Assembly: GCA_900543915.1 (NCBI GenBank)
Contig: UQTB01000013.1
Span: 1 to 56,184 of the forward strand
From: an uncultured Eubacteriales bacterium
GTDB lineage: Bacteria; Bacillota; Clostridia; Christensenellales; Borkfalkiaceae
DNA length: 56,184 nucleotides
Direction: 5' to 3'
In this document: piece after piece, positions 8,145 to 16,726 of the stretch
Numbering within the stretch: the stretch's first letter is position 1
How the letters are laid out: each line of letters starts with the position of its first letter
Made by a program: the position numbers and the translations under genes
Notes under the pieces: model-generated
Database searches by the model: none
Told to the model about the DNA's origin: nothing
What the model saw: the letters and a program-made list of their open reading frames with translations, nothing else

Positions 8145-9131
8145 TCACGCTGGCAAAATTTCCCCCTGCCGTCCCGCTCTGTCCCGCCGCGCTTCGCCGT
8201 CCGAATCCGCGCAGTAGCGCTCTCTCAGTTCGTTCAGCTGGGCGATCACCTCTTTGCGGAGAGAGGGCGGCTGCAGCACTTCCAGGTCCTTGCCGAATCC
8301 CAGTATCTTTGCGATCAGCCCCCTTCCCGCGGGCAGGCGCGCTTCTGCTACGATACCGTCCGGCCCCTCCTTCACGCAACCGATGCCCAGCCATTCCTCG
8401 ACGTCGCTCATGATATTGCGGTTCACCGCGAACACGGCGTTCACGCAGTCCGCTTCGCTGTACCAGCTCGTGAACAGCGGGGGAATTTCGGACGCGTCCC
8501 GCCGGGTAAACCGTTCGCCGAGAATGCGTGCGGAGGCGATTCTTCCCGTCTTGAAGAGCCTGAATTCGCCCCTTAAACGGCAGAATGCCAGCGCGTACCA
8601 GAGCCCCTGCTTATAGACGAGGGCGTGCGGCTCGATCACGCGCTCGGTCACGCTGCCGTTGCGGTCGTGGTATTCGATCGCGAGCGCGTGATTTCCCGCA
8701 ATCGCCTCCTGTACGGCAGCGAGCGTTCCGCGGTAACCGCCGGAATCCCCCCAGGGGGACGCGTCTATGATCAGGCGGTCGCTCTTTAATTGCAGTTCCG
8801 TCCCGCCGCGTTTCGCCGCCCTGATCTTGTTGAGCGTGCTGTCCAGCGTTTCGGACTCCACTTCGCGGCGGAACGCCTCCAGCGCATTGACGATCAGGCT
8901 GTATTCCTCTGCGGTAAAGCAGGTGGCGGAAACGCGGTAAGAGTCCACGACGGCAAAGCCGCCGTTTTTTCCCCGTTTGGAATAGAGCGGGAGCCCCGCT
9001 TTTTCCAGCTCTTCGAGATAGCGGTGAATGGTGCGGGGGGACAGATGGTATTTTTCCGCGAGCGCGTGTACGGAGATACTCCGCTTAGCGGCGAGTTCAA
9101 AATAAATTTTCAGCAAAGTCTCATATTTCAT
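8145..9131 (-). CDS. YafY-type transcriptional regulator with HTH and WYL domains
   Basis: A 328-residue protein with an N-terminal winged helix-turn-helix (about residues 1-60; the ALAEKYHLSPRTIHRYLEEL recognition segment) and a central WYL domain (about residues 150-215, with LVYKQGLWYALAFCRLRGEFRLFKTGRI around the YALA core). A C-terminal WCX-like extension follows. WYL domains are thought to sense nucleic acid or other ligands, and these regulators commonly control neighbouring genes and themselves. A strong inverted repeat lies 70 bp upstream of the start (9201-9224), a natural operator. The C-terminus is rich in Arg/Asp/Gly. Stop at 8145; no terminator hairpin is obvious before the McrB promoter. 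Confidence 0.88.
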   Translation of the reverse strand: MKYETLLKIYFELAAKRSISVHALAEKYHLSPRTIHRYLEELEKAGLPLYSKRGKNGGFAVVDSYRVSATCFTAEEYSLIVNALEAFRREVESETLDSTLNKIRAAKRGGTELQLKSDRLIIDASPWGDSGGYRGTLAAVQEAIAGNHALAIEYHDRNGSVTERVIEPHALVYKQGLWYALAFCRLRGEFRLFKTGRIASARILGERFTRRDASEIPPLFTSWYSEADCVNAVFAVNRNIMSDVEEWLGIGCVKEGPDGIVAEARLPAGRGLIAKILGFGKDLEVLQPPSLRKEVIAQLNELRERYCADSDGEARRDRAGRQGEILPA

Positions 9132-9200
9132 CTTTTTTCCTCATACTCCTATCATAGTAAATTTCCCCGCAAAAAGCAAGAATTTGAAAAAAGTTTTTTC

Positions 9201-9224
9201 AATATGACACACATCTGTCATATT
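9201..9224. promoter_or_regulatory. Candidate operator of the WYL regulator
   Basis: A perfect 9-bp inverted repeat, AATATGACA-N6-TGTCATATT. It lies between the WYL gene (minus) and a plus-strand -10-like TATGAT at 9232-9237. The TGACA-N6-TGTCA half-site pattern is of the kind found upstream of YafY-type regulators, from memory. It would suit autoregulation and control of whatever is transcribed rightwards. Confidence 0.65.
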
Positions 9225-9260
9225 TAAGTGTTATGATAGGGGCGAAAGGAGAAAAAAGCG

Positions 9261-9527
9261 ATGTTTGACTGGATACTGAATACGTTTTTTGTGCAAAAGG
9301 ACAAGCCCTTTCCGGAAGCGTTCCCCATTCCGCGCGGCCAGCTGAGAGAGGTGCTCGGAGCGCAAAAAGACCCCGCGGCGGGAGCCGCGGGGCGGAAGAT
9401 AACTTGGGATATGCCGGGGGAAGCAGATCTGCTGTTCTTTTTCCGCGGCTGCAGGGGACTGAATATGCGCGAGCGGAAAGAAGCGGCAGACAAACGCGCC
9501 GCGCTGCGCGCGCGGGAGCACGCTTAG
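9261..9527 (+). CDS. Doubtful 88-residue ORF downstream of the WYL operator
   Basis: The ATG is preceded by AAAGGAG at good spacing and by the palindromic operator and a TATGAT -10 element, so transcription and initiation look real. However, the frame runs across the hairpin that ends murG on the other strand and its last bases overlap the murG stop. The product, which begins MFDWILNTFF and ends in a highly charged Arg/Ala tail, matches no family I know. My reading is a remnant: a regulated gene whose body was lost, leaving its start and a chance reading frame. A genuine small protein cannot be excluded. Confidence 0.35.
   Translation: MFDWILNTFFVQKDKPFPEAFPIPRGQLREVLGAQKDPAAGAAGRKITWDMPGEADLLFFFRGCRGLNMRERKEAADKRAALRAREHA
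9364..9392 (-). terminator. Terminator of murG
   Basis: On the minus strand a 9-bp G/C-only stem (CCCCGCGGC with GCCGCGGGG) and a 4-base loop is followed by TCTTTTT. It lies about 130 bp after the murG stop. Confidence 0.8.
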
Positions 9528-10579
9528 CGCCTGGCGTAATCGGAGAGCAGCTTGGTGATTTGCCTGCTGGCGTCGCGTACGGGCGTTTCCTCCAGCTTTC
9601 TCCTGATGTTGAAGCGGTTGGCATAGCAGGCTGCCACCGCGCTCTCCAGCGACTCGGGCGTCAAGTTTTCCTGGGGAAGGAGAGAGACCAGCCCCTTTTT
9701 GGCAAAGTATTCGGCGTTTTCCACCTGATCGCCGCGGCTGTTGCCCTTGGGCAGGGGAATGAGCACGGTGGGGATTTTGAGCGCCAACAGCTCGGCTACG
9801 GTATTGGCGCCCGCGCGGGACACCGCTACGTCCGCGATTTCAAAGACGTCCGCCATGTCGTCCGTAAACTCCACCTGGCAATAGCCTTCGGTGGAGAGCA
9901 GGCTGTCCGCATTGCCCCGCCCGGTCAGGTGGAGCACGTCGAACTGCGGAAGAATTTTCGGGAGCGCGGCGCGCAGGGCGCCGTTGATGGCGGCGCTGCC
10001 CTGGCTTCCGCCGATGACCAAAAGGACGGGTTTATCCCCCGTAAAGCCGAAGGTGGCAAAGGCGCGCTCCCGGTCGCCCGTCAGCAGCGTCTTGCGGATC
10101 GGCGCCCCGATGTACCTGCCGTTTTTGAGCTTTTCGGCGGTTTCGGGAAAACTGGTCAGCGTAATCGAAGCGTATCTGGACGCCATCTTGTTGGCGAGCC
10201 CCAGCGAAAAATCGCTTTCGTGCGCGATGACCGGAATTTTCAGCTTGTGAGCCGCAAGCACGACGGGAAAGGCCGCGTAGCCTCCCTTGGAAAAGACGAT
10301 CGCGGGATCCAGCTCTTTTAAGATCGCCTTGCATTCCCGGTAGCCCTTGACCACGCGGAAGGGAATGGAAAGGTTTTTCACCGTAAAGCTCCGCACGAGC
10401 TTGGCGGAAGTCACTCCGAAATAGGGGAGATCCTCCCGTTCGGCAATCCGCTTTTCAATCCCTTCTTTCGTGCCGATGTAGCAGATGCGGTCGAAGTTGT
10501 TTTTGAGATAGGGGAGAAGCGCGATATTGGGGATACAGTGTCCCGCGGTTCCGCCTCCCGTAAGCACAATGGTACGCAT
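9524..10579 (-). CDS. murG: UDP-N-acetylglucosamine--undecaprenyl-PP-MurNAc-pentapeptide transferase
   Basis: A 351-residue protein of normal MurG length (GT28 family, GT-B fold). It shows the N-terminal loop GGGTAGHCIPNIAL, a central VIGGSQGSAAIN loop and the donor-site SRAGANTVAELLALKIPTVLIPLP block. It adds GlcNAc to lipid I on the inner face of the membrane to make lipid II. Unlike the common arrangement, the gene is alone, outside a division and cell-wall cluster. No clear Shine-Dalgarno site precedes the ATG; a TATAAA-like element lies only a few bases upstream, so a very short leader or a leaderless message is possible. Confidence 0.95.
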   Translation of the reverse strand: MRTIVLTGGGTAGHCIPNIALLPYLKNNFDRICYIGTKEGIEKRIAEREDLPYFGVTSAKLVRSFTVKNLSIPFRVVKGYRECKAILKELDPAIVFSKGGYAAFPVVLAAHKLKIPVIAHESDFSLGLANKMASRYASITLTSFPETAEKLKNGRYIGAPIRKTLLTGDRERAFATFGFTGDKPVLLVIGGSQGSAAINGALRAALPKILPQFDVLHLTGRGNADSLLSTEGYCQVEFTDDMADVFEIADVAVSRAGANTVAELLALKIPTVLIPLPKGNSRGDQVENAEYFAKKGLVSLLPQENLTPESLESAVAACYANRFNIRRKLEETPVRDASRQITKLLSDYARR

Positions 10580-10830
10580 ATCTTATTTATATGCAGAACG
10601 GGCGGAAAAATTCTTACGCACGGTTTCGGCAGAATCGCGCTGTTTTCCGCTTTTTTTAGCAATATAATATATAATTATATAATGTTTTAAAGCGCGCTTT
10701 TCCGGCGGCGTTCCCTTTCCTCGTAAAAGATTGCGTCGTGCTCGCCCCAATCCCGGGTCGGCTGTCGGCCGTTCTGTTGCAGTATCCCTTGAAAGAGAGC
10801 CTCTCATCGGCGGCTTAAAAAGTAAAATAA
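10580..10830. other. Intergenic stretch between murG and the envelope protein terminator
   Basis: An AT-rich segment near 10660-10690 holds several overlapping TATAAT-like hexamers on both strands and is the likely murG promoter region. I see no convincing gene in the rest. Confidence 0.5.
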
Positions 10831-10863
10831 ACAGCGCACCCCCTTGCCAGGAGAGTGCGCTGT
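10831..10863 (-). terminator. Terminator of the 1026-residue envelope protein gene
   Basis: A 9-bp stem (10831-10839 with 10855-10863) is followed, on the minus strand, by TTATTTTACTTTTT. It sits 24 bp after the stop codon. Confidence 0.85.
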
Positions 10864-10886
10864 CTTTACATTGCGGTAAAATGACT

Positions 10887-13800
10887 TTATTCTTCGTCCT
10901 TATTTTCCTCCGAAGAATCGGGTTCGTCCGTTTCCTCCGCGGCAGTGTCGCCGAAATCTTCCAGCACCTCGCCGTACTGATACTCTTCGGCGGGCTCGTC
11001 CGTCGTTTCTTCCGCGGGCGCTTCGGGTGCTTCGGGCGTTTCCGCCTTCTGGACCTTGGGCGCGGTGACCTTTCTCTGGGAGATGGATTCGTGCGTCTTG
11101 TTTCTGCTCTTTACGTCGTAATGCGCGGTCGCGTCGCTCGCATTCCTCCTGCGCTTCGCGGCGACTCTCTTGACGATCAGCGCCACGATCGCCGCTACCA
11201 GCGCAACTGCGAGGATGATGGAGGAGAGGGAGAGCCAGAAGGTGGACTGATCCACGCTCTGGCAGCCTGAGCCGCTGTCGTCGCCGCTGTCGGTTTCGCT
11301 GTCGTCGGGAATCACGGGATCCGAACGGTTGAGCGTGTCGTTTCTCACGAAGAGATAGAGGTTGCCTTCGATCACGTCGGTGGTCTGCGCCCAGACAACG
11401 TCCGTTCTGGGCTTGAAGTAATCTTCCTCGGTGTCGTTGTCCTTATGGTATTTTTCGTTGTATTCGATCTCTTCTTCGGTGAGCGTGGTCGTGTGCCGGA
11501 TGAAATCCTTATCCTCGATATAGCCCTCGTTGTTCGCGGTGTCGAAGGCGGAGGTGAAACCGCTCTCGTCGCTCGAAGTCACGGCGTAATCGTCGAAGAA
11601 GACGTAACCGACGCTCTTTTCCTGCGCGTCGCGGGAGCCGTTCCACAGCTCGACGCGGTAATTGATCGCGTCTTTCCCCGCGGAGAAGTAGATGCTGACC
11701 GTCGCCCATCCGTCCTCGTTCATCATGTCGGCGGTGACTTTGACCGCGAGTTTGCGGTCGGAATCGTACTGCGTGAGCACGGAAGCGCGGGTCTCATGGT
11801 CGTTGCTCGCGTCCGTAACGTAGACGTATGCGACGGCGCTGCCCGTGACTTTGACGCGGACGGTGATCACCGTGAAGGAATCTGCCGCCAGTTCGTTTGT
11901 CCCCGCGAGATAGCCGTACGAGGCGCTCTCCGGATTGTAGATCATCAGGGGCTGAACGGGGTCTTCCTCGTCGGCGAAGAAATCCGCGATGCCCGGGAAA
12001 TTCGTGTAGTTATCCAGATATTTGGTGTTTACGATGCCGGCATTGCCGTTCTTGTTGACGTCCGAAGCAGGGGCGTCCTCGTCGTTGCTGACGTAAACGC
12101 TTCCGCCTTCCACGCCGAGGAAATCCTTGGGCGTCGCCGGGCGGCTGGTTTCCACGCCCTCGTTGCTGGGGGCAATGGTCATGTTGTAAGTCGGGTCGTC
12201 TTCCTCGGTGTAGTCCTCGGTATATCCCGCGTACAGCGCGTAGGCGAACACGTTGGTGCTGTCCGCCGTGCTGTTGATCATCGAATAGATGTGATCTTCT
12301 TCGGTATAGTTCTTGTATTCTTTCTCTTCCGAAGAGGGGATCTCTCCGCTCGCTTCCACGAAGTTCGCCAGCGTCGCCGTGCCCTTCGCAAAGAGATTTT
12401 TATCCGTCTGATTGACGTCCGTGGGACCGAAGTTGAGGATGAGCTCGCAGACGCGGTCGTCGCCCTCCGTGTAGTTATTCTTGAGGATCACGGTATAGCG
12501 CTTCCAGCCGCGGAGGATATCGTAGCCGTCGTCCTCCGGCGTCAGCGTCTCGTCCACCTTCTCGGTGACGACGGAGCTCAGCACGGTGTTGGTGACGTTG
12601 TTCGCGCTGTTTGCGGGATCCACGTCGATCGCGTAGAAGGAGAGCCCCGTGGTGTTGAAGGCGAGATCGGTCTTCAGATAAAAGCTGAGAATATAATAGC
12701 TGTTGGGGGCGAGCGTCACCTGACCGAGTTTCACTTCATAGCTCGCGTAATTGGCGTCGATTTTCAGCGCCTTGGCAGCGGGATCCATAAAGGGGAGCGC
12801 ATCGTATCCGTCCACCAGTTCCGCCACCGTGCCGACAGTCGCTTTGGTGGACTTGTCCGTATCGTATCTGCCGCCCGAAACGCCCTGCGCGGAGGTGACG
12901 TATTGGCCTTCCGCCGTGACGTTCGCGTTCCGGAAGAAGGAAGCCGTGCTCATGTCGTAAGCGAATACCGTCTTGTCCGCCGTATAGACGTCCAGCGTGT
13001 CTTCGGAGTTCTTGAATTCGGGGGAGACCTCGCTGACGGCCGCGCCCGTCACGCCCGCGTCGTATTCCTCTTTGGAAATCTCTTCGTATACGACGTCGTC
13101 GAAATACGCCGTGCCCTCCACGTTGTTTTCCACGCTGGAGGTGCCGGTGCCGTATCCCAGGCCGAGTACGACTTTGAGCGTGGTCGCCATAAAGTCGTTC
13201 GCCTTTACGTAGACGGTGTATTCCGTCCACTCCTCGGTGCGGATCCCGGTGAGGCGGTACTGCGCCTGCGTGGTGCCGGCGATGGTGTTGGTCAGATTGA
13301 TGTTCGCGCCGTATTCGTCCGATCCGACGAGCTTGGAAGAGAGATTTTTGGTCTTGACCCAGACGGAGAGTTTGCCGTAAGAGCCCCTTTCCATGGTAAC
13401 GGTGGAGGAGCTGGTAAAGCGCTGCGCCGTGCCGTATCCGGGGAAGGACGCGACGTAGTTGTTGATCATCAGAATCTTGCTCTCATCGTCGTCCTGGTGC
13501 GCGTCGCTGACGCCGGGGTTGCCGAACGCCTCTTTCAGGGCGCTCTTCACTGCGTCGTCGTCAGCGTCCTCGCCGAGCGCTTCGATCTCATCGGCATAGC
13601 AGCGTTTCAGATAGCTGACGAAATCGGGGTCGGAATAGAGGGTATCGAACCACGTATCGAAATCGTCCGTATCGACGATACCGGAATTCACTGCGGAAGA
13701 GGAGGCGTTATCCGTCGCTCTCGACCAGCTGATCCCCGTGTAGATGGGGAAGCTGGTGGGCTTGGAGTCCGAAGTTTTGAACTCAAAATTCCCGTTCGCA

Positions 13801-13967
13801 ATGATCTGTTCATCCGTCTCGTTCTTGGTGTAATTCGTGTCGTCTTCCTCTGTTTCGGCGTTGTTGCATGCGATTCCGAATGCGCCCGCGAAGCAGAGAA
13901 GAAAAGACAGGAGCAGGATGAAGAGGGTCTTAAGTCCGGTTCGTTTTGTCTTTTTTGTTGCTGTCAT
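10887..13967 (-). CDS. Large envelope protein: signal/lipobox-like N-terminus, beta-rich modules, C-terminal TM and acidic tail
   Basis: A 1026-residue protein. The first 34 residues form a basic and hydrophobic export signal ending at Cys34; the context FGIAC is an atypical lipobox, so either lipidation or ordinary cleavage is possible. About 850 exposed residues follow, very rich in Asp, Glu, Thr, Ser and Tyr. They contain repeated jelly-roll-like blocks of the carbohydrate-binding type (GNFEF near the start; repeated Tyr-x-Phe/Val-Asp-Asp strands such as YFDDVVYEE and VFFDDYAV). A Cys-containing linker, one membrane helix near residues 915-940, a KRR stop-transfer cluster and an acidic Pro/Glu cytoplasmic tail complete it. 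Probable glycan-binding surface protein; no enzyme signature seen. Confidence 0.75.
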   Translation of the reverse strand: MTATKKTKRTGLKTLFILLLSFLLCFAGAFGIACNNAETEEDDTNYTKNETDEQIIANGNFEFKTSDSKPTSFPIYTGISWSRATDNASSSAVNSGIVDTDDFDTWFDTLYSDPDFVSYLKRCYADEIEALGEDADDDAVKSALKEAFGNPGVSDAHQDDDESKILMINNYVASFPGYGTAQRFTSSSTVTMERGSYGKLSVWVKTKNLSSKLVGSDEYGANINLTNTIAGTTQAQYRLTGIRTEEWTEYTVYVKANDFMATTLKVVLGLGYGTGTSSVENNVEGTAYFDDVVYEEISKEEYDAGVTGAAVSEVSPEFKNSEDTLDVYTADKTVFAYDMSTASFFRNANVTAEGQYVTSAQGVSGGRYDTDKSTKATVGTVAELVDGYDALPFMDPAAKALKIDANYASYEVKLGQVTLAPNSYYILSFYLKTDLAFNTTGLSFYAIDVDPANSANNVTNTVLSSVVTEKVDETLTPEDDGYDILRGWKRYTVILKNNYTEGDDRVCELILNFGPTDVNQTDKNLFAKGTATLANFVEASGEIPSSEEKEYKNYTEEDHIYSMINSTADSTNVFAYALYAGYTEDYTEEDDPTYNMTIAPSNEGVETSRPATPKDFLGVEGGSVYVSNDEDAPASDVNKNGNAGIVNTKYLDNYTNFPGIADFFADEEDPVQPLMIYNPESASYGYLAGTNELAADSFTVITVRVKVTGSAVAYVYVTDASNDHETRASVLTQYDSDRKLAVKVTADMMNEDGWATVSIYFSAGKDAINYRVELWNGSRDAQEKSVGYVFFDDYAVTSSDESGFTSAFDTANNEGYIEDKDFIRHTTTLTEEEIEYNEKYHKDNDTEEDYFKPRTDVVWAQTTDVIEGNLYLFVRNDTLNRSDPVIPDDSETDSGDDSGSGCQSVDQSTFWLSLSSIILAVALVAAIVALIVKRVAAKRRRNASDATAHYDVKSRNKTHESISQRKVTAPKVQKAETPEAPEAPAEETTDEPAEEYQYGEVLEDFGDTAAEETDEPDSSEENKDEE

Positions 13968-14061
13968 AGTTCACCTTTTTCGTAGTTTTTTGAAACATGT
14001 AAAAATAGTATATAATATTTAAAGGGAAAAAGCAATTTTTTCGCGCTCGTTTTTCCAAATT

Positions 14062-14478
14062 ATGCGAAAAAAATTCAATACTTTCGGTAAAATTGCAGAA
14101 ACTTTTAGGGATATGGAGAAAAAGAAAGAAAATCTGCTCATGCTCCTCTCGGGCGCGTTCGTGGGGCTGGTAAACGGAATCTTCGGGGGCGGCGGGGGAA
14201 TGCTCGTCGTCCCGCTGCTCGTGGCGCTGATGAAGAAAAATCCCAAGGTCGCGCACGCCACCGCGATCGCCGTCATCCTGCCGATCTCCCTGGTGAGCGG
14301 CATTTTATACGTCGTGTTCGGAAATTTCGACATCCGGGTGGGGATCCCCGTTACGGCGGGCGTGCTGGCGGGCGGCATAATCGGAGCGTTTCTGCTGAAG
14401 AAACTGCCGCCGAAATGGGTGGTCGTCATCTTCGCCGTCGTCATGGCGGCGGCGGGCGTGAAAATGCTCTTTTTTTGA
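14062..14478 (+). CDS. TauE/SafE (DUF81) half-transporter, first gene
   Basis: A 138-residue protein (121 if started at the ATG at 14113) with about four membrane helices and the hallmark GLVNGIFGGGGGMLVVPLL motif after helix 1. Standard TauE/SafE proteins have eight helices and about 250 residues in two homologous halves; this gene encodes only one half, and the next gene encodes the other. The family exports sulfite, sulfoacetate or other organic anions; the substrate here is unknown. Neither candidate start has a good Shine-Dalgarno site. A promoter (TTGAAA, then TATAAT near 14011) lies in the gap from the divergent envelope gene. Confidence 0.82.
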   Translation: MRKKFNTFGKIAETFRDMEKKKENLLMLLSGAFVGLVNGIFGGGGGMLVVPLLVALMKKNPKVAHATAIAVILPISLVSGILYVVFGNFDIRVGIPVTAGVLAGGIIGAFLLKKLPPKWVVVIFAVVMAAAGVKMLFF

Positions 14479-14519
14479 GATGAAAGAGAAAAATTCACAT
14501 TTTTGAAAGGAGAAAGAAT

Positions 14520-14918
14520 ATGGAGTTCCTTTGGTATGCCGTCGCCGGCGTTCTGGGCGGCGTTCTGGGCGGGATGGGAATGGGCGGCGGAACCGTCCTG
14601 ATTCCGCTTTTGAGCATCTTTTACGCGGTGGAACAGCACACCGCGCAGGCGGTCAATTTGATCGCCTTTATACCGATGGCGGTCGTCGCGATCATCATAC
14701 ACATAAAGAATGGACTTTTGGATTTTAAGGGAATAATCTACCTGATTATCCCCGCCGTAGTGCTCAGCGCGGGCGGAAGTTTCATCGCTTCCCTGATCGA
14801 AGGGGACCTCTTGAAGCGGCTGTTCGGCGGCTTTCTGATCGCCCTGTCCGTGTTTCAGATCATCACGGGGCTCAGGCGCGCCGACCGGCCGGAAAGCGAA
14901 AATAAAGAAGAAAAATAG
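14520..14918 (+). CDS. TauE/SafE (DUF81) half-transporter, second gene
   Basis: A 132-residue protein with four predicted membrane helices and the same Gly-rich signature (LGGVLGGMGMGGGTVLIPLL). It follows the first half gene by 41 bp, with AAAGGAG before the ATG. A charged C-terminal tail ends it. The two together equal one full eight-helix transporter, so a heterodimer is the simple inference. A terminator at 15023-15066 closes the unit. Confidence 0.85.
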   Translation: MEFLWYAVAGVLGGVLGGMGMGGGTVLIPLLSIFYAVEQHTAQAVNLIAFIPMAVVAIIIHIKNGLLDFKGIIYLIIPAVVLSAGGSFIASLIEGDLLKRLFGGFLIALSVFQIITGLRRADRPESENKEEK

Positions 14919-15022
14919 TTGTGCAGAATGTACAAACGGATTTTGTCCGCAATAAATGTTAAAAATGATAAATTCAAACAAAATATTGAGAGTTTTTGCG
15001 GCAGACAGCTATCATTTTGCGG

Positions 15023-15066
15023 AAAAACACCCCCTTTGAACACGTGTTTCGGGGAGGTGTTTTTTT
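15023..15066 (+). terminator. Terminator of the TauE/SafE pair
   Basis: AAAACACCCCC pairs with GGGGAGGTGTTTT with one bulge, and a run of T follows. It lies 105 bp after the second gene. Confidence 0.75.
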
Positions 15067-15113
15067 GTTAAGAAAAATTTTACAAAAAATTGCACAAAAA
15101 TTAAAAAAGGGTC

Positions 15114-15142
15114 TTGGCAAACACCATATATTGTGGTATAAT
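15114..15142 (+). promoter_or_regulatory. Promoter of the Ppx/GppA gene
   Basis: TTGGCA (15114-15119) and a perfect TATAAT (15137-15142) with 17 bp between them. Transcription would start about 12 nt before the ATG at 15161. Confidence 0.85.
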
Positions 15143-15160
15143 TGAGAAAAATCAATAGAA

Positions 15161-16687
15161 ATGGTGATTGAATTGGAAAAAATAGGGATTATCGATCTCG
15201 GGTCGAACACGGCGCGGCTCCTGATCATGCAGATAATGGAGGACGGGCACTTCGTCGTCCTCGATCAGTTGAAAGAGACGCCGCGTCTGGGGGAGGGCAT
15301 GGAGCGCGACGGGTTCTTAAAGCCCGTTCGGATACAGGCTACCATCCGCACGCTGAAGATGTTCCGCAAGCTGTGCGATTCATACGGCATCGAAAAGATC
15401 ATCGCGGTCGCGACCGCGGCGGTTCGCCATGCGAAAAATCAGAGAAGTTTTCTGGATGAGGTCGCGGCGACCTGCGGCATCAAGTTCCGCGTTCTCACCG
15501 CCGAGGAAGAGGCGATGTACGTCTATAAGGGCGTCATCAACACGATGGACATTCCCAAGGGGATCATTCTGGAAATCGGCGGCGGCAGCACGAAGATCGT
15601 CTACTACAACCGCAGGAATCTTCTGGCGCACGAGACGCTGCCGTTCGGCTCCATCACGCTGACCGAGCTGTTCGCGAACGACGGGCTCTCCACCGAGGAG
15701 CAGGCGCAGAAAGTGGAGGAATTCTTTACCGAACAGCTCACGCAGATTCCCTGGCTGAAGACGGTCGATCCCGAGGCTCAGCTGATCGGCGTGGGCGGCT
15801 CTTTCCGCAATATCTGCCGCATCTCCAAGATCATGAGAAAGTATCCCGTCCGCATGATCCACAATTACGTGGTGCACGACGTGGATTTCACGCATACGTA
15901 CAATCTGCTGAAGAGCCTGGATCTGGATAAAAAGAAGAAGATCCGCGGCATTTCTTCGGGGCGGGCGGATATCCTTCCCAGTGCGCTCGCGGCGATCAAC
16001 GCCTTCAAAAAATACATGAATCTGGGCAATATCGTCATCAGCGCATCCGGCGTGCGCACCGGGTTGATGTTCAATTACGCCGTTCCGCTCACCGTCGACA
16101 AGCCGATTACGGACGTGCTCGGCTTCTCGCTGAACACGCTGACGCAGTTTTTCAACTGCAACAGGGAGCATACCGATCAGGTGGTCAATCTCTCCGTGCA
16201 GCTCTTCAAGCAGCTTCGCGTGCTCCATAAGTTCCCGCGGCAGCACCTCAAGATTCTGAAGGTCGCCGCAACGCTGCACGACGTGGGCACGCGCATCCGC
16301 TATTACGGATTTGAAAACAACAGCGGCTACATTATATTGAATTCGGAGATCAACGGCCTTTCTCACCGCGACCTGGTGCTGGCGGCCTTCGTGGCGGCGA
16401 ACAACAGCATGGAAGACGTGAATCTCTCGGAATGGCAGAAATACAAGGACCTCGTGACGGAAGACGATCTGGAAGCGGTCCGCAAAATGGGCATCATGCT
16501 GCGCATAGCGGACGCGCTCGACCGCAGCATGGGCAGCATCGTCAAGAGCATCAACTGCGATATCCTGGGCGATTCGGTGATCATGAAGACGGAAGTGGAG
16601 GGCGACGCCGCGCTGGAGATCAACTCCGCGCTGAACATCGGCGGGGACTTCAGAAAGGTCTTCAAAAAGAACCTCGAAATTCTGTAA
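15161..16687 (+). CDS. Ppx/GppA family phosphatase with C-terminal HD-like domain
   Basis: A 508-residue protein, in the 500-residue class of exopolyphosphatase / pppGpp phosphatase. The N-terminal actin-like ATPase fold shows IIDLGSNTARLLI and, later, the second phosphate loop EIGGGSTKIVYY. The C-terminal third is an HD-type helical domain with AATLHDVG and the following DRS-M-SIV region. The substrate is long-chain polyphosphate or pppGpp; sequence alone cannot decide. Start choice: ATG 15161 has almost no leader and no Shine-Dalgarno site; a TTG at 15173, in the same frame with GGTGATT upstream, is a fair alternative. Confidence 0.9.
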   Translation: MVIELEKIGIIDLGSNTARLLIMQIMEDGHFVVLDQLKETPRLGEGMERDGFLKPVRIQATIRTLKMFRKLCDSYGIEKIIAVATAAVRHAKNQRSFLDEVAATCGIKFRVLTAEEEAMYVYKGVINTMDIPKGIILEIGGGSTKIVYYNRRNLLAHETLPFGSITLTELFANDGLSTEEQAQKVEEFFTEQLTQIPWLKTVDPEAQLIGVGGSFRNICRISKIMRKYPVRMIHNYVVHDVDFTHTYNLLKSLDLDKKKKIRGISSGRADILPSALAAINAFKKYMNLGNIVISASGVRTGLMFNYAVPLTVDKPITDVLGFSLNTLTQFFNCNREHTDQVVNLSVQLFKQLRVLHKFPRQHLKILKVAATLHDVGTRIRYYGFENNSGYIILNSEINGLSHRDLVLAAFVAANNSMEDVNLSEWQKYKDLVTEDDLEAVRKMGIMLRIADALDRSMGSIVKSINCDILGDSVIMKTEVEGDAALEINSALNIGGDFRKVFKKNLEIL

Positions 16688-16698
16688 TGAAAAAGGGG

Positions 16699-16720
16699 CG
16701 CCGTGGCAACACGGCGTTTT
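16699..16720 (+). terminator. Short hairpin between ppx and maf
   Basis: A 7-bp stem CGCCGTG/CACGGCG with a GCAA tetraloop followed by TTTT. The U-tract is short, so it may only attenuate. A GTG that could start maf (16703) lies inside the stem, which argues for the downstream ATG. Confidence 0.6.
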
Positions 16721-16726
16721 CGATAT

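Noticed and set aside
11445..13985. An 846-codon open frame on the plus strand
   Set aside because: It is the complement of the 1026-residue envelope protein, rich in Val/Arg/Asp typical of shadow frames, and runs past the real start codon on the other strand.
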